A DNA stretch of 64,000 nucleotides from Candidatus Pedobacter colombiensis. Its GTDB lineage: Bacteria > Bacteroidota > Bacteroidia > Sphingobacteriales > Sphingobacteriaceae. The notes under the pieces are model-generated. The model worked only from the letters and a program-made list of their open reading frames with translations, ran no database searches and was not told where the DNA came from. This document shows, in pieces, positions 26,310 through 35,486 of the stretch; the first letter of the stretch is position 1, and each line of letters starts with the position of its first letter. Where the stretch lies: the NCBI GenBank assembly GCA_029202485.1, contig CP119313.1, forward strand, positions 124,001 to 188,000, given 5' to 3'. A program made the translations under genes and the position numbers.

Positions 26310-27407
26310 ATGAATCCAGAAAATATAATTAATGATCAAAATGATTTTAGTGAGATTTCATTAAAAGAACTTCTCCTTAAGGTCAGGGGATGGTGGCGGT
26401 TTTTGCTGTCGAAATGGCTAATCATTTTATTCTGTGGTATCGTAGGTGGGCTTTTAGGATTTGGTTATGCGTCTTTAAAAAAAACAATTTACACGGCAAC
26501 AACAACTTTTGTTTTGGAAGATGGAGGTTCAGGCGGGAACGGAATAGGTAATCTGGGTGGATTGGCTTCTATGGTTGGAATTGATGTGGGTGGCAATAGT
26601 GGTGGGATTTTTCAAGGTGATAATATTCTTGAGTTGTATAAATCGAGGACGATGATTGAAAAAACTTTATTAACAACCATTGAGTTTGAGAGTAAGAGTC
26701 AATTACTTATAGATAGGTATTTAGATTTTAATGGATTTAGAGAAAAGTGGTCTGAAGTGCCTGAATTGAAAAATATTCAGTTTATTAAAAAAGATAACGA
26801 GGGTATTAAGCATACTCGCTTAAAGGATAGTATTATAGGTTTAATAGTTAATGACATAAATAAAAACTATCTGAGTGTAGTCAAACCAGATCGAAAACTA
26901 AGCCTTATAAAGGTTGAAGTTAAATCAAAAGATGAATATTTTGCAAAGGCTTTTGATGATCAAATAGTTAAAAATGTAAACGATTTTTATATACAAACGA
27001 AGACTAAGAAATCGTTAGAAAACATATCTATTTTACAAGGGAAAGCTGATTCGGTTCGTGCCGGGATGAGTGGTGCTATCTATAAGGCCGCAGAAGTGGC
27101 TGATGCTACCCCTAATCTAAATCCAACAAGACAAACTCAGAGAATAGCCCCAATTCAACGGTCCCAATTCTTAGCAGAAGCAAATAAAGCAGTTCTAACA
27201 GAGTTAGTTAAGAATCTTGAAATGTCAAAAATGAGTTTGTTAAAAGAGGCTCCTTTAATACAAATTGTGGATCAGCCCGTTTTCCCTTTAAAACAAGAAA
27301 CTACCTCGCGTATTGGCTATTTTCTTGTTTTTTTTATGTGTTTCTCTATTGTTTCAATCTTTATTTTATGCTTTAGGCGATTTTTTATCAATGCTATCAA
27401 TCGTTAA
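26310..27407 (+). CDS. Wzz-type polysaccharide chain-length/co-polymerase protein
   Basis: The start is ATG 26310; a TTG at 26289 would add seven residues. The 365-residue product has an N-terminal membrane helix near 35-55 (WLIILFCGIVGGLLGFGYASL), then the typical TATTTFVLEDGG strand. A Gly-rich stretch and DNILELYKSRTMIEKTLL follow, then a helical periplasmic domain. A second membrane helix near 330-352 is preceded by QIVDQPVFPL, the Pro-rich motif of Wzz. No BY-kinase domain is fused. It would set chain length together with the Wza-like channel just upstream. Confidence 0.9.
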   Translation: MNPENIINDQNDFSEISLKELLLKVRGWWRFLLSKWLIILFCGIVGGLLGFGYASLKKTIYTATTTFVLEDGGSGGNGIGNLGGLASMVGIDVGGNSGGIFQGDNILELYKSRTMIEKTLLTTIEFESKSQLLIDRYLDFNGFREKWSEVPELKNIQFIKKDNEGIKHTRLKDSIIGLIVNDINKNYLSVVKPDRKLSLIKVEVKSKDEYFAKAFDDQIVKNVNDFYIQTKTKKSLENISILQGKADSVRAGMSGAIYKAAEVADATPNLNPTRQTQRIAPIQRSQFLAEANKAVLTELVKNLEMSKMSLLKEAPLIQIVDQPVFPLKQETTSRIGYFLVFFMCFSIVSIFILCFRRFFINAINR

Positions 27408-27425
27408 TTGTATTTAAGTATATCA

Positions 27426-28883
27426 ATGGAAGTTTCAATAGCAAAAAAAATTAATCAAATACTAAAGCATGGATTGATTTATGGTTTAACATCTTCTTTG
27501 CAAAGTCTTTTAGGATTCATACTATTACCAATTTTAACTAGTTATTATACAACAGAAGAGTTTGGAGTGTATAGTTTGTTGTTAATCATGGGATCTTTTG
27601 CAAGTGCTGTATTTTATTTAGGGGCATCCTCAGCGCTTGGACGCTATTATTACGAAGAAGATAGTCAAAAATATAGAGGAGATATCATCTCCTCTGCTAT
27701 TCAGATTACGGGCTTTGGTGCAATATTATTAATAGTACTGTCAACATTATTCTCCGACTATATATCATCTATTGCATTTAACACAGAAGTTTATTCTTTA
27801 CATGTTCGATTGGCTTTTTATGGAGTCGCTTTTACATTTCTCTTAAATCTTCTAACTTTAGTGTTGCGGTATGATAATCTGTCTAGGATATTTTTTATGA
27901 TCTCAATATTTGGTGTAGTACTTAACTTCCTTATAACTTTTATATTATTAGCTAAGTATGATTATGGGATCAAGGCCCCGTTAATTGGGTTCTTGAGTGC
28001 AAATGTTACTTGTTTTTTATTATTGTCTTTATACATCCGCAAGTACCTTTCATTTAACCTTAATTTGAAATACTTAAAAGTGTTATTGAAATTTGGGATA
28101 CCAACCTTAATTTCTGGATTGTTATTCTATATATTGGACCTAGCTGACAGATTTATAATAAAGAGTTTATTGAGCACAGCATCTGTAGGGATTTATTCTC
28201 TAGGTTATAAAATAGGGTCGTTAATCAATGTTGTGTTAATTATGCCCTTTGGATTAATCTGGGCACCTATGAGGATGAAAAATGCAAATAATCTCAATGC
28301 GACTAGAATCTTAATGGTTAAGGTTACTTCTTACTTTTTTATTACTGGCTTTATTATTATTTTAATGGCAATGCTATTTAGTAGGAATTTGATGCCTATT
28401 TTTTTTAAAAAGAAAGAATTCCAAGAATCAGTTCAGATAGTCCCTATTATAATAATTGGCATCTTCCTTTTTGGACTGCAAAATATTCTAGATTTTGGAA
28501 TTAATTATTACAAAAAACTACATTATTATATTATTACTTCAATTATAGGAATTATTTTTAATGTGGTCGTAAATTATACATTTATTCCAATCTTCGGTTA
28601 CAAGGCTGCTGCTTATGGAACTATGTTCACTTATTTGTTGACAACTACCTTGATTTTTTTATTCTCATCTCGATTTTTTAAAGTTAGTCTAGAGTGGAGG
28701 CGTTTAGCTATACCGACATTAGCGCTAGTTTTAATTTTATTTGCATTTAATTTTTACCCCTATTTTTTTGATAGTTTAATGTGGTCCATTGCTATGTTTT
28801 TTTTAACATTGTTTTTGCTATATAAATTTTGGTTAACCAACAATGAACGGTTAACTATCAATAGAATCTTGACTATAAAATAG
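27426..28883 (+). CDS. Wzx-type lipid-linked oligosaccharide flippase
   Basis: The 485-residue protein has about fourteen hydrophobic helices. It opens with the MATE/Wzx-like phrase ILKHGLIYGLTSSLQSLLGFILLPILTSYYTTEEFGVYSLLL and contains LLFYILDLADRFIIKSLLSTASVGIYSLGYKIG, typical of the polysaccharide transporter superfamily. ATG 27426 is preferred over a TTG that abuts the wzz stop. It would flip the undecaprenyl-linked repeat unit to the periplasm for polymerisation by the Wzy-like protein at 50188. DNA here is distinctly AT-rich. Confidence 0.9.
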   Translation: MEVSIAKKINQILKHGLIYGLTSSLQSLLGFILLPILTSYYTTEEFGVYSLLLIMGSFASAVFYLGASSALGRYYYEEDSQKYRGDIISSAIQITGFGAILLIVLSTLFSDYISSIAFNTEVYSLHVRLAFYGVAFTFLLNLLTLVLRYDNLSRIFFMISIFGVVLNFLITFILLAKYDYGIKAPLIGFLSANVTCFLLLSLYIRKYLSFNLNLKYLKVLLKFGIPTLISGLLFYILDLADRFIIKSLLSTASVGIYSLGYKIGSLINVVLIMPFGLIWAPMRMKNANNLNATRILMVKVTSYFFITGFIIILMAMLFSRNLMPIFFKKKEFQESVQIVPIIIIGIFLFGLQNILDFGINYYKKLHYYIITSIIGIIFNVVVNYTFIPIFGYKAAAYGTMFTYLLTTTLIFLFSSRFFKVSLEWRRLAIPTLALVLILFAFNFYPYFFDSLMWSIAMFFLTLFLLYKFWLTNNERLTINRILTIK

Positions 28884-28915
28884 AACATTTGGAGACATTT
28901 TTTAATTAACAATAT

Positions 28916-29653
28916 ATGATTAACTCGAAAATACTTTTAGGTTCTTGGATAACCTTAAATCATCCATCTATTGCAGAGATAATGGCTGATACTGGTTTTG
29001 ATTGGTTATGCATAGATATGGAACATTCGGTAACGGATTATTCTGAAGCACAACTCTTAATAATGGCAATTCAAAGTAAGGGGTTAAAAGCTTATGTTAG
29101 GGTTGGTAATAACAATGCCAGAATAATTAAGCGTGTGTTAGATGCTGGTGCGGATGGAATTATAGTGCCTTCTGTTAATTCTGCTGTAGAGGCGAAATTA
29201 GCTGTAGATTCAGTTAAGTACCCGCCAATGGGAAAACGTGGAGTTGGCCTGGCAAGGGCCCAGGGGTATGGATTTGATTTTGAGAATTACAGAGATATTA
29301 CGTCAAAAGAGATAAAATTGATTGTTCAGATTGAGCATATTAACGCGATTAAAGAATTGGATGCAATTATTAGTACAGAAGGCATTGATGGAACATTTAT
29401 TGGACCATATGACCTATCTGGTTCCATGGGCAAACCTGGAGAATATAATGACAAAGATGTTTTAGAAGCACTTGCCAGTTACGAATTAATAGCAAAGAAA
29501 TACAATAAGTGGATCGGATATCATGTTGTGCAACCTGAATTTAATTTGGTCGAAGATAAAATTGCTGCAGGTTACAATTTTATTGCTTTTAGTTTTGACG
29601 CCTACTTTTTAGGCAACAGCATAAGAAAAGAATTATCAAAAAGGAAAAAATAA
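28916..29653 (+). CDS. HpcH/HpaI-family class II pyruvate aldolase
   Basis: The 245-residue protein has the TIM-barrel signature of HpaI and 2-dehydro-3-deoxyglucarate aldolase. IDMEHS holds His37, AYVRVG holds Arg62, VQIEH holds Glu140 and FIGPYDLSGSMG holds Asp166, with spacing matching the known catalytic base, substrate arginine and two metal ligands. Family enzymes join or split pyruvate and an aldehyde, giving 4-hydroxy-2-oxo acids (3-deoxy-ulosonates). Such a gene is more usual in catabolic loci. Here it is the first of eleven consecutive genes inside a polysaccharide locus, two bases before a KdsB-like gene, suggesting a biosynthetic role or an oxaloacetate/glyoxylate-type substrate. 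Confidence 0.87.
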   Translation: MINSKILLGSWITLNHPSIAEIMADTGFDWLCIDMEHSVTDYSEAQLLIMAIQSKGLKAYVRVGNNNARIIKRVLDAGADGIIVPSVNSAVEAKLAVDSVKYPPMGKRGVGLARAQGYGFDFENYRDITSKEIKLIVQIEHINAIKELDAIISTEGIDGTFIGPYDLSGSMGKPGEYNDKDVLEALASYELIAKKYNKWIGYHVVQPEFNLVEDKIAAGYNFIAFSFDAYFLGNSIRKELSKRKK

Positions 29654-29654
29654 T

Positions 29655-30422
29655 ATGCGAATTTTAGGAGTTTTGCCAGCAAGGATGGCCGCTACACGTT
29701 TCCCAAATAAACCTTTAGCTATAATTCAAGGTATTCCTATGATTGGACATTGTTACCTAAGGAGTAAAATGTGTGATTTACTGGATGAGGTATATGTAGC
29801 TACATGTGATGAGGAAATAAAAGATTATGTTGAAGGCATAGGAGGTAAGGCTATTATGACATCTGATGTACATGAAAGAGCTACTGAACGCTCGGCCGAA
29901 GCATTGCTAAACATAGAAAAATTAACTGGTCAAAAATTTGATATCGTTGTAATGATTCAGGGCGATGAACCTTTAATTTATCCTGAAATGATCAAAGAGG
30001 TATTACAGCCCATGATTGCTAATCCGATTCCCGTTTCTAATTTAATTGCAGCACTCCCAACGCAACAGGAAAGGGACAATTCAAACAATGTTAAAGTTGC
30101 AAAAGATTTTAACGGTAGGATTTTATACTTATCTAGAGAGGCTATTCCTTCCAAACAAAAATACAATGGTAAAATTGATGCATTCAGGCAATTAGGATTG
30201 ATCGCTTTTACTAAGGAAGCTCTTTTGCAATTTGTGTCCCTGGAACCAACACCCTTAGAGGTTATAGAGTCGGTAGATATGAATAGGTTTTTGGAGCATG
30301 GAGTGCCAATACAATCGGCAATTACAAATTTTGAGGCTGACTCTGTAGATACTCCTGAAGATTTAGTTCGGGTGGATTTGAAAATGGCTACTGATCGTCT
30401 TTTTACAAAATATAAAAATTAA
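29655..30422 (+). CDS. KdsB-like CMP-ulosonate cytidylyltransferase
   Basis: The 255-residue product follows KdsB along its length: GVLPARMAATRFPNKPLA, EVYVATCDEEI, MIQGDEPLIYPEMI with the metal-binding Asp, ILYLSREAIP, and VDTPEDLVRV near the end. Family enzymes transfer CMP from CTP to the anomeric hydroxyl of KDO or related 3-deoxy-2-ulosonic acids. Two usually conserved spots differ: PGKP is PNKP, and the SGTER segment is RATER. A housekeeping kdsB would be expected elsewhere in the genome, so this copy may activate a different keto-acid sugar made by the neighbouring genes. Confidence 0.85.
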   Translation: MRILGVLPARMAATRFPNKPLAIIQGIPMIGHCYLRSKMCDLLDEVYVATCDEEIKDYVEGIGGKAIMTSDVHERATERSAEALLNIEKLTGQKFDIVVMIQGDEPLIYPEMIKEVLQPMIANPIPVSNLIAALPTQQERDNSNNVKVAKDFNGRILYLSREAIPSKQKYNGKIDAFRQLGLIAFTKEALLQFVSLEPTPLEVIESVDMNRFLEHGVPIQSAITNFEADSVDTPEDLVRVDLKMATDRLFTKYKN

Positions 30423-31357
30423 TGAAGGTAAAAGTTTCAAATGTTGCCTTTTCGAAAAATCAATTTTTGGTGGAAAAGCTTAAAACCTTTTTCCCGGATG
30501 CGGTTATTAATATTGAAGGGAAAAGATATCTTGATAGGGAGTTAATTGATTATTTTTCTGATGCTGATGCTGCCATTGTTGGATTGGAGTTGATCACACC
30601 TGAAGTTTTAGATCAACTGCCCAATTTACGTGCTATTGCAAAGTATGGAGTTGGCCTGGACAACATTGATATCCCTGCCTGTGAAGAGCGCGGGGTGAAA
30701 ATAGGATGGACAGGTGGGGTAAATAAGGATTCTGTTGCAGAAATGGTGGTTGGGTTTATGCTGGCCTTAAGCAGAAATCTTTATGTAACTTCAAATCAAC
30801 TTAAAAGTGGTACCTGGAACAAAAACGGAGGCTCGCAATTAGTAGGTAAAACTATTGGAATAATTGGTGTTGGCCATATAGGTAAGACATTAATTAATTT
30901 ATTAAAGCCGTTTAAATGCAGGGTTTTGATAAACGACATCTTAGATATAAGTGATTATGCTTTGGAAAACAACTTAGATGTAGTTGATAAAGAATACCTT
31001 TTTAAAGAGGCTGATATCATTTCAGTGCATACGCCATTAAATAATGATACGCGAAATTTATTTGATGCCGAAGTTTTTGAAATGATGAAAAAAACTGCTT
31101 TTTTAATTAATACTGCAAGAGGTGGGATAGTAAACGAGAACGATCTAAAGCATGCACTTTCTAATGGAATAATTGCAGGTGCTGCACTGGATGTTTTTGA
31201 AATTGAGCCACCAAATGATAGAGAATTACTCCAGCTGGAAAATTTAATCTGTACGCCCCACACTGGGGGCAATTCTTATGAAGCTGTTGTTGCAATGGGC
31301 TTGTCGGCGATTGATCACTTATTAAACTATAGAAATAAACTACTGAATAATGAATAA
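30422..31357 (+). CDS. D-2-hydroxyacid dehydrogenase (phosphoglycerate-dehydrogenase-like)
   Basis: The 311-residue product has the NAD site TIGIIGVGHIGKTLINLL (about 145-161) and the catalytic triad Arg233 (NTARGGIVN), Glu262 (FEIEPP) and His280 (CTPHTGG). It lacks the C-terminal ACT domain of many SerA enzymes. It would interconvert a 2-hydroxy acid and a 2-oxo acid using NAD(H). It overlaps its upstream neighbour by one base and its downstream one by eight. The actual substrate in this pathway is unknown; it may provide or remove the keto acid that the aldolase uses. Confidence 0.85.
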   Translation: MKVKVSNVAFSKNQFLVEKLKTFFPDAVINIEGKRYLDRELIDYFSDADAAIVGLELITPEVLDQLPNLRAIAKYGVGLDNIDIPACEERGVKIGWTGGVNKDSVAEMVVGFMLALSRNLYVTSNQLKSGTWNKNGGSQLVGKTIGIIGVGHIGKTLINLLKPFKCRVLINDILDISDYALENNLDVVDKEYLFKEADIISVHTPLNNDTRNLFDAEVFEMMKKTAFLINTARGGIVNENDLKHALSNGIIAGAALDVFEIEPPNDRELLQLENLICTPHTGGNSYEAVVAMGLSAIDHLLNYRNKLLNNE

Positions 31358-32384
31358 ATTAAAAGTTGCAATCGCTGGTTACGGGATTGTAGGTAAAAGA
31401 CGACACCATTATATAGATCAGCATCCTAATCTGGAGGTTGTGGCCGTTTGTGACCAAAACTATGACCATGACTTCGTCGATGGAAATGTTCATTGTTATA
31501 CAAACTATCATAAATTATTAGAAACAAAAGATTTAGATATTTTATTTGTTTGTTTACCCAACAATATAGCAGCGGAAGTAACAATTGCTGGATTAGAACG
31601 GGGGTTACATGTTTTTTGTGAAAAACCTCCTGGTAGGACCGTTGAAGATATTCGAAATGTTATTGCTGTAGAATCTAAATATCCTAAACTAAAATTAAAG
31701 TATGGTTTCAACCATCGTTATCATGACTCTGTAAGAGAGGCTTTACGTATCTTAAAAACTAAAGAGTTAGGGGAAATTATAAATCTTAGGGGGGTATATG
31801 GAAAAAGTAGAATCATACCCTTTTCAGGTGGCTGGAGATCTGAAAGAGAATTAGCTGGTGGTGGGATTTTGTTAGATCAGGGTATCCATATGCTAGATTT
31901 AATGCGGCTTTTTTGTGGCGAGTTTAGCGAAGTCAAAAGCTTTATTTCAAATGATTACTGGAAACATGATGTGGAGGATAATGCTTATGCATTGTTAAAA
32001 AGTAAGCATTGCGTTGCAATGTTGAATTCTTCTGCTACGCAATGGCAACATAAATTTGCATTAGAGATCTCGTTGTCGAAAGGCTATATCGAATTGCATG
32101 GGATTTTATCCGGCTCAAAAAGCTATGGTGAAGAAAAAATAGTTTTAGGCTATCGTGATGAAGACTCGGACAATGGCCAGATGGAATGTAGAACTATTAA
32201 GTTTTTACAGGATAATTCCTGGAGAGATGAGATATTCGAATTTACTACCGCAATCCTCGAAGACAAACCAATAGAATCTGGTACTAGTAATGATGCATTG
32301 GAAACGATGAAGCTGGTATATAGTATCTATTTCAGTGATACCGAATGGAGTAATAAGTATAATATTTTAAATCCCAATATATAA
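31350..32384 (+). CDS. Gfo/Idh/MocA-family sugar oxidoreductase
   Basis: The 344-residue product has an N-terminal Rossmann fold (KVAIAGYGIVGKRRHHYID), the family EKP motif in VFCEKPPGRTVEDI, and a C-terminal alpha/beta dimerisation domain with GGGILLDQGIHMLDLMRLF, whose Asp-x-x-x-His pair is typical of the catalytic site. Members oxidise or reduce a hydroxyl on sugars or inositols with a bound nicotinamide cofactor. It is a different subtype from the WbpB-like protein at 39099. It starts within the last codons of the previous gene. Confidence 0.87.
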   Translation: MNKLKVAIAGYGIVGKRRHHYIDQHPNLEVVAVCDQNYDHDFVDGNVHCYTNYHKLLETKDLDILFVCLPNNIAAEVTIAGLERGLHVFCEKPPGRTVEDIRNVIAVESKYPKLKLKYGFNHRYHDSVREALRILKTKELGEIINLRGVYGKSRIIPFSGGWRSERELAGGGILLDQGIHMLDLMRLFCGEFSEVKSFISNDYWKHDVEDNAYALLKSKHCVAMLNSSATQWQHKFALEISLSKGYIELHGILSGSKSYGEEKIVLGYRDEDSDNGQMECRTIKFLQDNSWRDEIFEFTTAILEDKPIESGTSNDALETMKLVYSIYFSDTEWSNKYNILNPNI

Positions 32385-32389
32385 CAACA

Positions 32390-33028
32390 ATGAACAATTT
32401 AGACAAACTTTATACGGACAGCGGCTTTCAAACAGAGGCGTTTATTAATGGGTACACTAATTATTTAATCACCCTATTACAACAATTAGATACTAAACGG
32501 ATTGCTGAATGCATCGAGCAACTTGAAGAAGCCAGACAAAATTCAAATACAATTTTTGTAATTGGTAATGGTGGATCGGCGGCAACAGCATCTCATATCG
32601 GAAATGATTTTGGACTTGCTGTGCTTAAAAAAACTACAAATCCAAACAACAAATCTTACAGAGCTTTAGCATTAACGGATAATATTTCGGTAATTTCTGC
32701 TATAGGAAATGATAGTTCTTACGATGATATATTTCTTGATCAACTTAAAGTACATTACAGAAAGGGTGATAAATTAATAGTGATTTCAGCAAGTGGAAAC
32801 TCTCCTAATTTAGTTAAAGCGGCTCAATGGTTTAAAGAAAAAGGCGGAATTGTAATGGGCTGGTTAGGGTTTGATGGTGGTAAATTAAGTGAAATCGCAC
32901 AAATTCCGCTGGTAGTGACTACGCCTAAGGGGGAATATGCACCTGTTGAAGATATTCATTTGATTATCAATCATATTATCGTTACCTGGATGCAATTCCA
33001 TATCATGAAGGAAGATGGAACAATATGA
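32390..33028 (+). CDS. SIS-domain sugar-phosphate isomerase (GmhA-like)
   Basis: The 212-residue protein has the SIS fold with NTIFVIGNGGSAATASHIGNDFG and DKLIVISASGNSPNLVKAAQW, the two phosphate-binding loops of GmhA-type isomerases. GmhA converts sedoheptulose 7-phosphate to heptose 7-phosphate for nucleotide-activated heptoses. No HldE/HddA-type kinase or epimerase is nearby, so a classical heptose route is not complete here. In this cassette it could provide a C7 phosphate for the sugar-phosphate cyclase two genes downstream, but this is a hypothesis. The stop overlaps the next start as ATGA. Confidence 0.82.
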   Translation: MNNLDKLYTDSGFQTEAFINGYTNYLITLLQQLDTKRIAECIEQLEEARQNSNTIFVIGNGGSAATASHIGNDFGLAVLKKTTNPNNKSYRALALTDNISVISAIGNDSSYDDIFLDQLKVHYRKGDKLIVISASGNSPNLVKAAQWFKEKGGIVMGWLGFDGGKLSEIAQIPLVVTTPKGEYAPVEDIHLIINHIIVTWMQFHIMKEDGTI

Positions 33029-33774
33029 ACTTAAATTTTGAAGATAAAATAATTCTGGTTACTGGAGCTACCAGGGGCATCGGCAAGCAAATTGCAGATG
33101 ATCTTCATAAGCTTGGAGGAACCTTGATTATTACAGGGACCCACGAAGAGCAAATAGAAGCTTTGAATAAAACAGCCCTGGAGGCTGGAGAGAGAAAGCA
33201 TTATTTTTGTGTGGATTTAAGGTCGGACATAAGCATCGATAATTTCCTTTTGAACCTGAAAAAATTTCCTAAAATTGATATTTTAGTTAATAACGCAGGA
33301 CTTAATAAACATAATAGTGTTGAGGATATTATTACCGAAGAATGGAATGATATGATGGCTGTGAATGTAACGGCTCCTTTTAAGCTTATCAGAGATATTA
33401 GTCCGCGAATGATTAATAATGCCTATGGCAGAATTATTAATATTGCTTCTATATTTAGTAAAATTGGTAAAGAAAGAAGAACTTGCTACACCACAACTAA
33501 ATTTGGTATAAACGGATTAACTTTAGCTGTAGCCAATGATCTATCCAGGTATAATATACTCGTAAATACTGTGTCACCAGGCTTTATTATGACTGATATG
33601 ACACGCGCTAATCTAAGTCCGGAAGAAATTGAACAGCTTGCATCGCAGATTCCCGCTAAAAGAATGGGTAAGGTGGAAGATATATCCAATGTGGTGGCAT
33701 TTTTAGCAAGTGACCTGAATTCATATATTACTGGGCAAAATATTATAGTTGATGGAGGATTTGTTAATGTCTGA
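33025..33774 (+). CDS. Short-chain dehydrogenase/reductase (FabG-like)
   Basis: The 249-residue classical SDR has the cofactor loop VTGATRGIGKQIA (12-24), NNAG at 89-92 and the catalytic set Ser142, Tyr155, Lys159 (INIAS, CYTTTK). It ends with the common YITGQNIIVDGGF. FabG-like SDRs in carbohydrate loci reduce or oxidise ring ketones. It overlaps the SIS gene by four bases and the cyclase gene by eight, so the three are translationally coupled and probably act in sequence. A fatty-acid role is unlikely in this setting. Confidence 0.85.
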   Translation: MNLNFEDKIILVTGATRGIGKQIADDLHKLGGTLIITGTHEEQIEALNKTALEAGERKHYFCVDLRSDISIDNFLLNLKKFPKIDILVNNAGLNKHNSVEDIITEEWNDMMAVNVTAPFKLIRDISPRMINNAYGRIINIASIFSKIGKERRTCYTTTKFGINGLTLAVANDLSRYNILVNTVSPGFIMTDMTRANLSPEEIEQLASQIPAKRMGKVEDISNVVAFLASDLNSYITGQNIIVDGGFVNV

Positions 33775-34828
33775 TAAGATTGTAATTAAATCAAAGTTTA
33801 AGGAATATGATGTTGAATTTATTTATGATTTAACAGACCATCTGCTAAATAACTTTGATGAAAGTGCTGTTTTAGTGATAGACTCACATGTTTATGCTAT
33901 TTATAAAAATGAATTGTCTGCCGTAACTGAAAAGTTCAGAACTGTTTTTTTGGCACCTGAGGAATCGGCAAAAACAGTTGATTATGCGCAAGAGATAATT
34001 GAAAAGTTACTGGACTGTACAGTACGAAAAACTGATACTCTGGTTGCTATTGGTGGTGGAATTACACAAGATATCGTTGCGTTTATTTCCAGCATTATTT
34101 TTAGGGGGGTAAATTGGGTTTTTTATCCAACTACTTTGTTAGCACAAGCTGATAGTTGTATTGGTAGCAAAAGTTCAATTAACTTTAAAAAATACAAAAA
34201 TCTTCTCGGTACATTTAATCCCCCGAACCATATTTACATCTACCCTGTATTTTTAAAATCATTGTCGGAAAGTGAAATCAGGTCAGGTATTGGGGAAATT
34301 ATGCATTATTTTTTAAATGATGATCTGGAAAAAGCAGAAAGATTAATGGCCGTTCATCAGGAAATTTTAAAGGATGTCAGTATAATTGTTCCCTTTATAA
34401 AAGAGAGTTTATTAGTGAAAAAGGCCATTATTGAAATTGATGAGTTTGACACAAACATCAGACATATTTTTAATTACGGGCATACTTTTGGCCATGCAAT
34501 AGAAGCCATAACTAATTATGCAATTCCGCACGGACAGGCTGTTTCTATAGGTATGAATATTGCGAATTATTTCTCTTTAGAAAAAGGTATGATTACAAAA
34601 GAAGTCTTTCTGAAGATGTATGAACTGCTTAAATTAAATATGCCTGAATTTAAGATTACAAATGATAATATTGACATCTATTGTGGAGCACTCTCTAAAG
34701 ATAAAAAGAATGTAGGTGCAAAACTTGGTTGTATCTTAACTGAGGGCCCAGGCAAAATGAAGAAGTGCTTTATGGAGATGGATGATGCATTTAAAACATC
34801 ATTATTAGATTATAGTCAACAGTATTGA
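33767..34828 (+). CDS. 3-dehydroquinate-synthase-family sugar-phosphate cyclase, atypical
   Basis: The start is ATG 33767 (MSDKIVIKSK); an upstream TTG would lie inside the SDR. The 353-residue protein has the NAD site IGGGITQDIVAF, YPTTLLAQADSCIGSKSSIN with Lys135, KNLLGTFNPP with Lys144, and the zinc ligands Glu177, His239 and His255 (FNYGHTFGHAIE, PHGQAVSIGM). Arg232 and Asn236 are also kept. The catalytic lysine normally following Glu by three (AEVIKYG in AroB) is His180 here (GEIMHYF), and GGKT is GSKS. Members cyclise 7-carbon or hexose phosphates to carbocycles. The altered site and locus suggest a substrate other than DAHP. It is not a housekeeping AroB. Confidence 0.83.
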   Translation: MSDKIVIKSKFKEYDVEFIYDLTDHLLNNFDESAVLVIDSHVYAIYKNELSAVTEKFRTVFLAPEESAKTVDYAQEIIEKLLDCTVRKTDTLVAIGGGITQDIVAFISSIIFRGVNWVFYPTTLLAQADSCIGSKSSINFKKYKNLLGTFNPPNHIYIYPVFLKSLSESEIRSGIGEIMHYFLNDDLEKAERLMAVHQEILKDVSIIVPFIKESLLVKKAIIEIDEFDTNIRHIFNYGHTFGHAIEAITNYAIPHGQAVSIGMNIANYFSLEKGMITKEVFLKMYELLKLNMPEFKITNDNIDIYCGALSKDKKNVGAKLGCILTEGPGKMKKCFMEMDDAFKTSLLDYSQQY

Positions 34829-34839
34829 TAATTAGATCC

Positions 34840-35484
34840 ATGGAAATAATTGGCCTTTCATATTTCCTTAACAAGGATACACCAGTATATGGTGGACGAA
34901 AAGATGTTATTGAAATTAAACAAGTAACGAGTATAAATAATGGAGATACTGCTAATAACTTGCAAATTTCATTTCCAAATCACGCTGGAACACATATAGA
35001 TTTTCCATATCATTTTTCCAATGATGGTAAGAAATGTGAAGATTATGATCCTTCTTTTTGGATTTTTAAGCGTATCGGTTTTATTAAATGTTCGGTAGAC
35101 AAAATTGAAGAGGCTATTGTTAACTTACCTGGCGAAATTGAGCTTTTGATTTTAAAAACAGGATTTGGCTCAAAAAGAGAGTTCGAAGAATATTGGGAGC
35201 AACAGCCTGTTATTAAGGCCGGGTTTGCTGATCTGTTTAGATGCAGATTTTCAAATCTTAGGGCATTTGGTTTTGATATGATTTCTTTAACCAGCAAGTT
35301 GGATAGGGCTGAGGGAAAAGAAGCGCATATCCAGTTTCTGATTGAGAATGATATACTCATTATTGAAGATATGAAATTAGATGGTTTAGATGAATGTCCT
35401 GATATGGTGATTGTTTCCCCTTTACTGATCAGTGGGGCAGATGGTGTGCCTTGTAATGTTGTTGCTTTATTTAATGCTAATTAA
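34840..35484 (+). CDS. Cyclase-family metal-dependent hydrolase (kynurenine-formamidase fold)
   Basis: The start is ATG 34840, preferred over a TTG overlapping the cyclase stop. The 214-residue protein has the family metal-binding motif HAGTHIDFPYHF (His48, His52, Asp54, His58) and a later GFDMISLTS segment that replaces the usual GxDxxS. The family includes kynurenine formamidase and other amide or lactone hydrolases. In this cassette it might open a lactone or formamide intermediate, or act on a keto-acid ring; the sequence does not say which. The name cyclase reflects family history and is not evidence of ring closure. Confidence 0.75.
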   Translation: MEIIGLSYFLNKDTPVYGGRKDVIEIKQVTSINNGDTANNLQISFPNHAGTHIDFPYHFSNDGKKCEDYDPSFWIFKRIGFIKCSVDKIEEAIVNLPGEIELLILKTGFGSKREFEEYWEQQPVIKAGFADLFRCRFSNLRAFGFDMISLTSKLDRAEGKEAHIQFLIENDILIIEDMKLDGLDECPDMVIVSPLLISGADGVPCNVVALFNAN

Positions 35485-35486
35485 AT

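Noticed and set aside
33767..34828. Housekeeping aroB for shikimate synthesis
   Set aside because: The locus is a polysaccharide operon, no other shikimate gene is near, and two active-site motifs differ from AroB.
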